From the NCBI GenBank assembly GCA_009760855.2, contig WPIO01000002.1, positions 9,294,001 through 9,358,000 of the forward strand: DNA of 64,000 nt. The letters run 5' to 3'. This DNA comes from Cristatella mucedo. Its lineage: Eukaryota > Bryozoa > Phylactolaemata > Cristatellidae. Made by a program: the position numbers and the translations under genes. Under the pieces are notes generated by a model. It was not told where the DNA came from, searched no databases, and saw only the letters and a program-made list of their open reading frames with translations. Positions 11,630 to 22,606 of this stretch are shown here, piece by piece (within the stretch, counting starts at the first letter, position 1; every line of letters starts with the position of its first letter).

Positions 11630-13430
11630 CCTCCGGCGAGCGCCGCCGCCGCGACCGCGCGCGGCCGCACGCGAATCTCGCGGGCCCGCTTTTTGGGATT
11701 CATCAGCGCGCGGCGCGCATCCACGCTCCGGCGCACGACGCACGCGCGTTGATGTTTAATTATTTACTCTTCACTGGATCTGGTTGCGAGTTGCCAGTTC
11801 GCATTGGCGGAGGCCATTGTGCGTCGGCCGCACCCTTTGAAAGGCTCCGCCGATTGTTTTCAATGCGACACTCCAACACCAGCGGCGCGCTCTTTATCGC
11901 AGACATATGCCTAATTAGCATGCGAAACGAAAGGCCTCGGCCGGTCGCGTCCGAAGGACGCGGCCTGGCCGCGAGCATACAGCAGCCGAGCCAGCTTACG
12001 ACAGCAGTCGATACGCGAGAGCGATTTCGCGAGATTTAAACCTCCACTCGGAGCGAGTTTAGAGGCGGCGGCGGCGGCTGCGTCGGAGCCCAACAGAAGC
12101 AGCCGCACTGACGGTCCGTCGCCGAGTCGCCCGGAAGCTGTGGCGGCTGCTACTGCTGGCACGCGGCGCTGAGACCACGACGACGCGTTCCTGGCAATTC
12201 CTCCGCCGGCGCCCTCGCACAGCCGCCCTCGCGCGTCGTCGGCATCGCGGTCGTCACCGACGGCCTCAGCGGCGGCTGCGATGACAGAAGGTTCGCGAAG
12301 CGCGCTGTCGGCTCGTCGCAAAGGCATCGCTGGCTGCCACCACCGCCGACGACCGTTCCGAGCGGCGCTCGCAGCGATCCGTCGTCGCTGACGCTTTCGT
12401 GACGTTGCCTGGCTGCCGAAATCATGTCCGTCAGGCTGCGCGAGACGGTGAAGAAAATACGGCGGAACCTGAGCTTACGCTCATCGAGGTGAGCCGAGCT
12501 GCCGAGCTGCCGCTAGTAGAGTTCGACATGCACGTACTGGCGAGGTCGTCGCACTCACCGCCGCTGCTCCGGCCTCTGCTGCCGCCGCAGCAGCGTTCGT
12601 CCGATCCTCGCCCGCTTCGTGCTCTGCGTGCTTCGTGCGAAAAATGGCGCAGCCGGAAGCGCCACGATAACGCAAGCCAACTCGGCTCCGAAGGCCAGCG
12701 AGCGGCCACGCCGGGCCGGGCCGGCGCGTGTCGACGGAGCGCTCGCGATCTTGCCCGAAATGTGGCGGCAGAGCGCGCGCCGGCCCGCTCGGTGGCGCCC
12801 GCGCTGAGCGTACGCGCGCGCGAGTCCCCTTGCGGGCTCTCTTCCGGTGGCAAGCACAAGAAAAGGACCGCCGCAGCGATGGCAGGGAGCAAGAGGCGAT
12901 TCTCAACCGGCGCTCTCGCCGAGCGTGCGCCGCCGCCGCCGCGCGCTCGGCCGTTTCCAGGTCCGAGCGCGCCGGCTGGTAACCCGCGGTCGCTGGCGCG
13001 ATGCCGAGCGCAGGGGTCGCGCGCGCTCGGCCGTCGAAACTACAGCCGCGGCGGCGAAGCGCGGCGGCGGACGGCGGTCTGCCGGCGGTCTGCCGGTCGC
13101 GGCACAGTCGGTCGCGCGAACGCTACCGCGCGCCGCACGAGTCCCAAGACTCGCGACCTTAGCAGACCTTGCGGGATAACGTTCGGCGAGGATGTTGCGA
13201 GTGGGCGAGACCATTAAGTGGCGATGTCTCGCTGGCTGCTCGCAAGGCGTCGCTCGAGTCGCTTACGTGGCGGCCGTCGCCGTCGCAGGTGTCGTTCCGG
13301 CGAGCCGTCGCGAGAATGCATCGCCGCCATTGCGAGCTCGGTCGCGGCCGTGGAATGCGAACGTGGAATAGCGAGCGCTTCTCGCCGGATTCGCTGATTC
13401 GCTGGAGGAAGTCGAGCTAAGCTTCCGCTC
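11440..13430. promoter_or_regulatory. GC- and CpG-rich island B, ~2 kb
   Basis: The longest CpG-rich block of the window, with a (GGC)n run at 11601-11630 and many short GC repeats such as the ggcggtctgcc repeat near 13072-13100. Overlapping open frames up to 272 codons occur on both strands, as expected from GC content, and their products are Arg/Ala/Ser-rich nonsense. It is a plausible promoter or 5' UTR region for the downstream gene. No start, splice pair or domain could be tied to it. Confidence 0.35.
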
Positions 13431-13594
13431 AGCCTCGTCATCAAGCTTTGCATTCCCTTTGATCTCCCGAGTTAGCGCTGGCACTACGGCAGAAATGTCT
13501 TCCCTTTTTCGATATCTTTCTCAGCTTTATCTCTAACTTCTCTTTATTTTCAATGTTTTTGCCGCCATCGACAATGCATGCTCAATTTGTTCAC

Positions 13595-13785
13595 CCACAT
13601 CGACAATGCATACTGACCCTGTGCGTGTCATCCCTAACCATGTTATGCTTGCTGTTTGTTGAGCATGCTACCACTAACCATTCGATTGTCCTTACTTTGC
13701 AGCAACTCTTTAGTGCTTTGAAAGAGATTGAGTTCTCCGAGGGTGCTATATCAAATGAATTATTATTATTACTATTAGTGTCAAT
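13595..13785 (+). mobile_element. LINE-A 3' end
   Basis: 3' UTR (tgcatactgaccctgtgc), degraded hairpin (ctttgaaagagattgagttc) and ATT tail ending about 13785. No coding part. Confidence 0.8.
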
Positions 13786-14925
13786 TGCCTTCCCGGCATG
13801 TCGCTGATTTTGCAGAGCTACGAAGCACCAACTGGTCGCGACAACGGCAGTGGGGTGGGGAAAAAGCGGCCGCAAACTAACCGAGTTCCAACGCCCTTGC
13901 AGCCTAATATTGAAAAGAGAGCAAAAGTCAGCTGATTCAAATACTTCTCAGCGTGCAGCAGAGACGTCCTGCTTGCAGCCGCCATATGCATGCCGCTGGA
14001 CCAGAGCGTCCTGTGACTTAATGGGCAAGTGCCTTACTGCTGGGCTAAGACTCAACGGCATGAGTTCGTGCATCCGTGGGATAGAGAGTAAGAGAAGGCG
14101 AAAGGCTGCGGATGGAACGACTGCTGCTAGCAAGCTTTTTAGGGTACGCTGTACAGACAGAGCGGAGAGCATTCTTGTTAGCCCGCAGCCTTACCGGGTG
14201 TGCGATCGCACTCTGTTTATGAAAAAGGCGCACCGTTTAGGAAGTGAAATTACTGCAGTCGCTCGATCTTTGATTCGAGGTTTTTGTGACCACCTTTGAC
14301 GGAATGCCGTCTCTGCCAGGTTAGAACTGTCATCGGGATTTACCGCGCTGGTGCGCCACATGCACAGACTGCTGTAATATGCGTCTGACTATATTTGCCT
14401 TCTGAACAAAAGCTGAATGAAAAACGCAAAATAACTTCATAAGAAAGCGTAACTCAATATCTAGAGAATGCAAAAAAAGGAGCACGCGCATTTATTCTGA
14501 AAAGTGGCATTCCTCCTATGCATCCTCTTAGCAAACAGTCAGCGCATTTATTGTAGACGCTACTAAGTGCATGCACCTGCATGCTTATGCGTCACTTGCA
14601 GTCAGCATCATTATGCTAGTTGAGTAAAGCCAGTAAAAGGTACTTACAAAGGTAAAGAAAAGTGTTTAAAGTAAAGAGTAAGCACAAATTTGCGGTTGTG
14701 TAGCGTCGCTTAAACTGGGGCCCAGTCATTAATCTTAGCGAATTTTTCCCACCGCCGGCAGATTGCTTCGGGTGAGCAAGAATTTATTTCCGCGCTATTC
14801 AAATCGACAAGTGCACGCGAGCGTCTTAACGTCGTGCTATGGGTACGTGCTCGCATTCGCCGAAGCATTAGCGCGCGAGCCTGTGTCAGGAAGTTTGGGG
14901 CAAGTAAGTAAGTACCCAAGGTTAC
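13786..14925. other. No supported gene
   Basis: Several open frames below 150 codons without similarity. Nothing else recognised. Confidence 0.4.
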
Positions 14926-14929
14926 CCAA

Positions 14930-15340
14930 GGTCGAGCGTCGGGAGCATCGTCTTCGGCGCCCAACTAGGAATCGCAGTCCGCACAGGGATTACATGTGCC
15001 GAAGATCATTCGAGAAGTCTTCGCCGCGTTCGATCGTTGCTGTTCAAAATACGCGAGCAGAGAGTGCTTGCGATCTGTACGGACCGACAGGATGCGAGAA
15101 GGCGGAGGCGTCGCGGAAATCAGAGCAGCGCCTCGGCGCGGCGGCCACGCGAGTGCGCCGTCGCCGCCGCGCCGAGGCGCGCTGCGGGCGAGCTGGACAA
15201 ACAGCGCATCTGCGTGTCGGTCCCGGCCAGCTTCCGACCGTCGCAAACAGCGCTCGGCCCCGCTCAGACCGAGCTTAGGGGTAAAGCGAGTGCTTTTGCT
15301 TTGCGCAGCAAGCGGCGAGTGAGTACAAAGAGAGACTGAC
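14930..15340. promoter_or_regulatory. GC-rich island C with a perfect 17-bp inverted repeat
   Basis: Short CpG-rich block. Its main feature is the inverted repeat 15128-15144 / 15164-15180. No exon supported. Confidence 0.25.
15128..15180. repeat. Perfect 17-bp GC inverted repeat with 19-nt loop
   Basis: gcgcctcggcgcggcgg at 15128-15144 and its exact complement at 15164-15180. Confidence 0.92.
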
Positions 15341-16515
15341 GCCTGTCGTCGAACGAATGGTCCGATTTTCCGCTGCACGAGCTCAAGCGCTAGCTCAGAT
15401 TTCTGCTACGAACCGGTCGGTCGTAGAGGTTACTCAACGAAATCTCTTTTGCCGCCAATGCAGAGCGCGAAAAACGGGTGCTAGACCTTGCAGAGGAGTG
15501 ACAGACACTGATATCGAGTCGGGATGTGCGGCTAAACGAGTCGCATAGGCTGCATTGGCAGACAAAGCTATGCCGATGTTAGAATAGCGCGGCCGCAATC
15601 AACGACGACTTACAAATGGTAGACGTTCCAGATATCTGGGGAGACATTTCACCATACAAGATCTAGGAAACATAACCTTTGAAGTTGGTTTTTTATTTAA
15701 CGAATCCTTCTGAAGCAAATAGTTGCTACTGTTTAGTTCAGCGTTGTAAAATTTGCATATCAAAACGGTTGGTAAATTTTAGACTTATCAGCAGATGACT
15801 TATGACGGGTTCCAAATATATATTATGCCTGGGCCCTCTTTGAGGTTTAATCTGGCTCTGTTTTTATCAATACCTCATAAAGCAAGAATACAGTTACAAG
15901 TCCGCTGCCTACCGCTTATAATTCACGAATTATTAATAATTGTTTGCGCGTTCGCATTCGGGTTGATATGTCAGCGCCTGTCAGCGCGTCACGCCCCCTT
16001 TTTGCGGCGCACTACGGAGCATTTCTTTCGCCCGACTATCGCGAAGCGGAGCAACTGAGAAAATCCAACTCGCTACCTATCCAGTGGCCGCAAGACTAAA
16101 CCGAATGCCAACGGTTAAGGCTCACTGCTCAACGACACACCAATAGGCTAAAGCTAGTAGGAGGAAAGGCACACACCGGATTGCGAATGCCTGCACACGG
16201 TTTCATATTTACGATGCACGTGGTAAAGAAAAGCAAGCACTTATTATTTTATTTCATGATTGACGGCGGCGAGGGGTTGCGAACCGTGCGAACACCTGAG
16301 CCTTTCCCCGGGGCGTGGCAGCGTTGCGCTGCATTACGCGTAGCAGATCAACCCAGAGGCTACTCGCTTAGTACTAATTCAAACTTATTCGAGAGAGATG
16401 AAACAATGGGTCTCAGGCGGATGGCAAACTCCGTAGAAAAAACGCCATTGGAAGTCCGAGATAAGAGCAGTGCCTTGGGCGCACAGAGCAGGTACCGGCA
16501 TGGGGCAACCTACAC
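15341..16515. other. No supported gene
   Basis: AT-rich and mixed DNA; nothing recognised apart from weak tRNA-like strings not good enough to call. Confidence 0.4.
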
Positions 16516-16521
16516 GACAGC

Positions 16522-16690
16522 CAATAATAATTATAATAATAATAATGCACTTTATAAAGCACCCTCAGAGAACTTAATCTCTCTCTAGGCGCTTTAGATT
16601 TGCTGCAAAGAGAAATGAAATTGAATGATGAGTAAAATCATGCTTGATAAACAAATAACATGAATAACAAATAGCCCTTCAAGTTCTCGC
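16522..16690 (-). mobile_element. LINE-A 3' end, reverse strand
   Basis: Complement of ATT tail (16522-16548), hairpin (actttataaagcaccctcag ... taggcgcttta) and part of the 3' UTR. Confidence 0.85.
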
Positions 16691-17699
16691 GTGAGCATGT
16701 AATAGCAGTTAAAATAAAGTGAAATATCTAAATGGCTAGCCCGTTATTCTCAGATGAAGGCAGTAGCAATCAAGCAGCTGCGGCACTGTTGCACTAGCTT
16801 CGCGCCTGCTCAGTGGCGCAACTCTGCTTAAGCCGAGGCGTCTAATTGTCGACATTCCCGACTGTAATTCAACTTCGACCAAAATTTGCGCCAAGTGTGG
16901 GGGTCCCAAACTGTAATGTCGCGATTTATTGTTAACGACCGCCAAATCTCCCTCATTATTCGACGCATTACTTAACTAATGACCCGGAAGCAGTTCGACC
17001 GTCTGCTTCTGTGAGTAGGGTTCTAGCTCCGGACTCGCTGTTCATGCGAGCGACCGATACTTGCAGCCAGACGGGAATGCAATTTTGCCGCATAATTCTT
17101 TCCAGCTTTTCATGCTGAAGGTATATGTTCTCGCAACCAATTGAGACCCTAGCTTCGTGGATCGCCACCGCCGCCGGTGCTTCGCTCTTTCGGCTAGCTC
17201 GCGAGTAGCTAGCGCCGGCCCTGCTACCGGCAGCTAGACGCTGCTCGGTAAGGGGACCGTGGCTGTACATATGGCGCTAGCCAGCCAAGGCTGAGCGGTG
17301 GGCACGTGCTTGAAGACCACTCAAGGCGTCAATCCGCTCGCGCGAGCGGACGTGCGATTTGTGCCCCGTCGAGGGCAAACACTGCGTGCAGGCCGGCAGG
17401 ATATCCAGCGCAAAGTCGATCGACCCAATGCGCAGGCAATGTCAATGCAGATGGCCGTCTAATGCATCTCAGTGCAAATAGTTGCACAGCAGGCCCGCAT
17501 AGCGAACCGCCGCCTCGGGGCAGTGTTGTTTCAGCCCAACCCGACTGATTCGCAACCCTGTGCTGCCGCCATGGCTGCATTGTTGTCGCTCTGTTTACGT
17601 TTCTCTGTTGGGCAACAGCAGATGCATCGCCATTCATAAAACTCTCTGCTGCCCCCTTTGGCACCCTCAAGGGGGCGCTTGCAAGCTGCGGGCCAAGTG
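16691..17699. other. No supported gene
   Basis: No repeat family or exon recognised. Confidence 0.4.
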
Positions 17700-18225
17700 C
17701 GACGACTTCAAGGTTCTGTCACTTGCTTGTAGGTCCCTTCATTCTTTGGTTCCAGCCTACCTGTCAGATCTACTCCTACCATACCAGTACCAGTCTAAAG
17801 ATCGCATTACCCGCTTTACGGAATCAAATTGTTAACCCGTACCTCGTGCGAACCTCAAATCCTTTGGAGACCGTGCCTTTAGTTCACATACTCCCAAAGC
17901 ATTGAACTTGCTTTCGACTTGCGGCACGACATCCCTAATTTTACCATAGTTAAAAATAAATTAAAAGCTCGTCTATTTAGCTTAGCATTTAGTGGGCTCT
18001 TTTGATTTCTCCTGTGTGTTGTTATGCATACTGACGTTGTACATACTGCCACTTACCATATTTGCATGCTGACCCTGTGCATTTCACCCTTAACACCTTA
18101 TGCTTGTTGTCATTAAGCATGCTACCATTAACCATTCGGTCGTGTTTCCTTTGTGGCAAATTTAAAGTGCCTATTTTAGCCGAGGATGCTATATTAAATG
18201 TATTACTATTTGTATTATTATTCAA
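17700..18225 (+). mobile_element. LINE-A copy, 5'-truncated
   Basis: Covers the end of the ORF (SLVPAYLSDLL region at 17738-17775, frameshifted), the 3' UTR and a degraded hairpin, ending with a short ATT run at about 18200-18225. Confidence 0.85.
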
Positions 18226-18600
18226 AGTCCGATAGATTTTTCACTATTTATCTTCTCTTTAAATTAAAACTCTAGGAGCAGGCTTTTCTGAGCTTGCTGC
18301 TATGTATGTGCTGTCATCCAGACCAACGTTTGCTTTGCTTTAAAACAGGGAAGACGTTCGAGCTGACGAACGAACGAGAACTTCTATTCAAGACATTGGA
18401 TTGAGTCGCCATGCAGGTGAACCCCTCAGCCACGCCTCATGGTCAGACGCACCGCTTGCCAGTGGTACTGGCCTTCGTGGAACGACGTCAGTCTCGTTTG
18501 TAGCTCCAAGGTAAGACTGGATAGATTACAAGAGTCTGCCAATGTGGCACTTACTACCACCAGCGGCCTCTGCGAGGCTCTGCTGATGATGGAGATCAAA
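18226..18600. other. No supported gene
   Basis: Spacer before the AG array; no exon seen. Confidence 0.4.
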
Positions 18601-18604
18601 TTAC

Positions 18605-18652
18605 AAAGAGAGAGAGAGAGCGACAGAGGGAGAGAGAGGGAGAGAGAGAGCA

Positions 18653-18742
<90 letters not shown>

Positions 18743-18804
18743 TAAGAGAGCGACAGAGAGACACAGAGCGACAGAGAAACACAGAGCGACAGAGAGACAC
18801 AGAG

Positions 18805-18866
<62 letters not shown>

Positions 18867-18976
18867 CGACAGAGCGATACAGAGAAAGAGGGACAGAGAG
18901 AGAGACAGAGACACAGAGACAGAGACAGAGAGACAGAGACAGAGAGACAGAGGCAGAGAGACAGAGGCAGAGAGAC

Positions 18977-19012
<36 letters not shown>
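18605..19012. repeat. (AG)n microsatellite with GACAGA/GACACAGA variants, ~400 bp
   Basis: Pure AG runs of up to ~80 bp alternate with acagagcgacagag-type variants. Arg/Glu frames on one strand and Ser/Leu frames on the other are artefacts. It lies 1.1 kb upstream of exon 1. Confidence 0.97.
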
Positions 19013-20077
19013 AGAGGAAGGAGCTAGAGAGCATAGAGCGACGGACGACGGAGATTATGGCTGCTTGGTGTGGCTACTCGGCTGTTCGGTGCATTTGGAT
19101 TGGTTTGCTACGCTGCTTCTGCTGTCATGCATAAATCGGTGAGTTGCAGGCCACACAGCGAGCCGCCGCTGCTGCTGCTCTACTGAGCTCGAAGTCCGTA
19201 GAATGTAGAGGCTACTTATTAGCTGGTTTGTTTACTGGTCTATCGTTTTTGGCTAACCGGGTGCATGGCTGGCAGCAGTTGGCAACTTTTACCCTTGTAC
19301 GCTGAATCTTTCGGGCATGTAGTCGGCTGCTTAGCCAGGACGAGCCGAAGCTTCGGAACACTTGCTGGAAAGGAGCGCCTAGCCAAGACGGTGTGTTCTC
19401 GCCATTCACGAAGTTAACCTCGTTTCTGCTTCGGCAGGGCAGCAAGCACCCAGTGCTGCATTATTTTGCGAGCTGATCCTTCGAAATTCGTTAAATTCGC
19501 ATTTCGGTTATGCACATTACCCGGCGAGTGAGCGGCACATGCAGCCGCCGACCCCTGGGCGGCTTATGGAGCTGGCCGAGGGAAAGCGAGCTGTGGGGAA
19601 AGCCGAGCATCCGTGGCAGCTACTGTGGCAACTGGAGCTGCAGCGGTAGCTGCCACGGCTAGACTGACTGCTCGATGAGTGGCCATCGTACAGCCAAGGT
19701 GGCCGTGACGTCATTTCCTCGGATTGCCCGAGCCCTTCTCCGGGCAAGCTGGCAGAGCTCAGTTCGGCCGGTTCGGACGAGAACAAGGCAGGTGCTGCAC
19801 AAATACGGCCACAATGAGCGATTGTATGAGCCCTGCTCGTTCGACCGATTCAGGCAGAAACTCTCTCACCCTCTGCCGATAAAGACTGCAGTCACAGCCG
19901 GCCCGTCAGCTCAAGCTGCTGAGGCAGCCGCAATAGTTAGTACCTGCAGTGGCCAGTAGGCCCACTGCCTGCCTGCCTTCCCGTTGCTTAATAGTCGGCC
20001 ACATAGTCGGCCACGGCAGCAGCCACAGCAGCTGCACCGGCAGTGTATTGCCCTCGTCATGCTGTAGCCAACACGGA
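19013..20077. other. Region upstream of exon 1
   Basis: Mixed GC. A possible acceptor (tacctgcag) ends at 19949 and the exon 1 frame is open back to 19937, so part of 19950-20077 may be transcribed or coding. No clear TATA box or initiator. Confidence 0.4.
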
Positions 20078-20345
20078 ATGCCAGCCAACAACGGCTGCCC
20101 TAGTGGACTGACATCATCTGCTGCAACCTGCCTGGATAGCAGGCAGACGGCCGGAGATCTGGGCCGAGCAGCTGCCGCCGAACACTCCGGCGACGACTCG
20201 AATGAGCAGCAGCCGCAGCCGCAGCCGCAGCCGCAGCCGCAGCAGGAGGCTCGAGCTGTTGAGCTGGTCAGAGCAGCAGGCGGTGGTGGCTTTGGATTCG
20301 TCGCCGGAGGCCAAAGGCCCACGACCGTGCGCACGGTCGATGCAG
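20078..20345 (+). CDS. FRMPD-like: FRMPD-like exon 1: Gln/Pro-rich N-terminus and start of PDZ domain
   Basis: Residues 1-89 if translation starts at ATG 20078 (G at -3). The frame is also open upstream to an in-frame TAG at 19934, and an acceptor-like tacctgcag ends at 19949, so the exon may begin earlier with a different N-terminus. Residues ~44-56 are alternating Gln/Pro from a CAG-CCG hexamer repeat. Residues ~58-89 form the first PDZ strands: ARAVELVR, then the GFGF loop (residues 71-74), then VAGGQRPTTVRTVDA, close to the FRMPD1/4 PDZ start. The donor is gtaaga at 20346, phase 1, splitting a glycine codon completed by exon 2. Codon use is GC-rich, like the surrounding island. The downstream open frame past the donor does not match the family. 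Confidence 0.8.
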
Positions 20346-22554
20346 GTAAGAAGGCGTACGCCGAAGCCTAGCCATTGCCTGTCAGCGTTCGATTTCGGCC
20401 AAGCAAAAGCCGCTGCATGCCGAATCTTGATTGAGAGTGTGGCGGACGTGCAGCGCTGTCGCACATGCGGCAGGCCAGGCAACGGGGCCGAGCCGAGCGA
20501 TGGTGCGAAACCTGGCAAGGTGAACTGGCTGTCCCCCTTTTTTGACTCAACTGACAAAGAAGCAGCATCAGCAGCTGCCGGCACCGCGAGAAAATCCGAT
20601 TGTCTGCTCAGCCCCAGAAGCAGACCGGAAGCCGAAGGAAAGCAGCTAACATCCAGATCGTGGCTCTCTCAGGGTGTAGCCAAGAGGACAGGGTAGCCAG
20701 TTGAAGCCAGCAGGGGTGAACCTCACCCCTGCCCTTCAGCTTCGCCAAGGTGGCCGCCAGCAATCAAACTGAGAGACTATTCTGAGGGCAGCCCCGATGG
20801 CAAGCCCTTTGATCCTGTCAACTGCTCCTGCAGTCGGCTGCGCTTCCTGGACTTTCGCCTCGATGAGCTGACTCAAAGGGCGCGACCTGCAACACGATGC
20901 GAACCGCAGTGAGCTCTAGCAGCCGACGGCCGATCGGCACTGACATGCCCGCCGTGAAGGCGCTCGGTTTCAAGCCGACAGACTCAACAGACACGGGCCT
21001 GATGCTGAGTCGGCTAGGGCTCACTTGGTATTTATTCGATTTCTGTTGCGAAAGAAGCCATGGAAGGAAGCTGCTCTCTCACGGAGTCAGGGAATGGCGC
21101 TATTTCGACTGGCATCACCGTGCGATAGCCTCCGGACTGCAGCCACGTGGGGTAGGCAGCCAGCTCTGCTGAGCAGGGCAGGAGCAGAGCAGGTTGATGC
21201 AGAGGCAGAGCCTCCTCGGAGAGTTCAGAGTCGCTTTTCAGAGTTGGGTTTCCACTCTTTTTCGCAATGAGCGATCATATTTTAGAGGCATCAAAGACGC
21301 AGCTTTCTTTATGGACAGACCTAGACAGGCCAGTCGAGCCGTTGGCTTCCGGCAAGCCCCTCCAGAGTTGAAGTATAATTTATTTTTTTAGGGCAGATGG
21401 GTCCACAGATGCTTCTGGTCAGCGTGCCTAGGGTGCACACAGCTTCACGCTGTCTCAAAATAAAGACTAAAATTTTTTAGATGCTCTACAGAGTCTTTCG
21501 GGGCCAGGTAATCCGAAAGGTTGAACTATCTATCTATCGCTAGACTTTATATTAATAATAATAATAATAATTCACTTGAAAAAGTGCCCTCAGAGAACTC
21601 AATCTCTCTCTAGGCGCTTTACATTTGCTGTAAAGTGAAACGCAATTGAATGGTAAGTAAAATCATGCTTGAAAAACAAACGAGATGAATAATATGGTTA
21701 GGGGTGACATGCACAGGGTCAGCATGCAAATGTGGTTAGTGGCAGCATGCACAGTGTCAGCACGCATAAGCACATCAAAGACGAATCACAGGGACCCACT
21801 AAATGCTGTCCTAAATAGGTGTGTTTTTAAGTTCCTTTTAAATGTGGTCAGGTCAGGGGATGTTTTGACGCAGGTCGGGAGGGAGTTCCAGGCTTTGGGA
21901 GCATATGAACTAAATGCACGGTCTCCAAAGGATTTAAGGTTTGTACGAGGTATTTCTAGACTGTTGGATTCCGAGAAGCGGGTGGTACGATGCTTGGCCT
22001 GATGGGGTAGTATATCTGACAGATAGGCTGGAGCCATAGAATGAAGGGACCTAAAAGTGAGCGACAAAACTTCGAGTGCTATTAAGAACTGATTCCTGCG
22101 CCCTGCTTGACCACGAGCCTTTTTTGCGTATTGTGATTGCATTCTAGATTTATGATTTATGAATTATGAATTGGATAATGCTAATGCCTCAACCTTCAGA
22201 ACTTCGCTGTCAGATGAGCAGTCGTGTCACTTTGGCATGCCCCCAAATTGCTTGGTTTCTTCAGCAAAGGCTATAAGTGCCTATTGCTCTTGTCTGGAGA
22301 GATCTAATGCTCTATAAAAACACTAGTGAAACAATATGTCACTTTTATTCGACTCTAAGAGAACTTGATCTCTAGTCACGTGAAATACAAATCACTGCAA
22401 GAGAATCAATAGCCAAGGGTTAGTGACGTAAGTGGGATCGAACATGCAGCAGTAGACGAGAAGCATGCCTAGGTCAGCATGTTATCGCAAACGTGAACAT
22501 CAGTGTTATAAAACACAGAGAGATATCCAGCAGAACTATTATTGAGAGGGAATT

Positions 22555-22606
<52 letters not shown>

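Noticed and set aside
12399-13217. 272-codon open frame in CpG island B
   Set aside because: High GC removes stop codons in all frames; the product is Arg/Ala/Ser-rich with no domain, and equally long frames overlap on both strands.
18439-19134. 231-codon Arg/Glu frame and antisense Ser/Leu frame
   Set aside because: Direct translation of an AG microsatellite.
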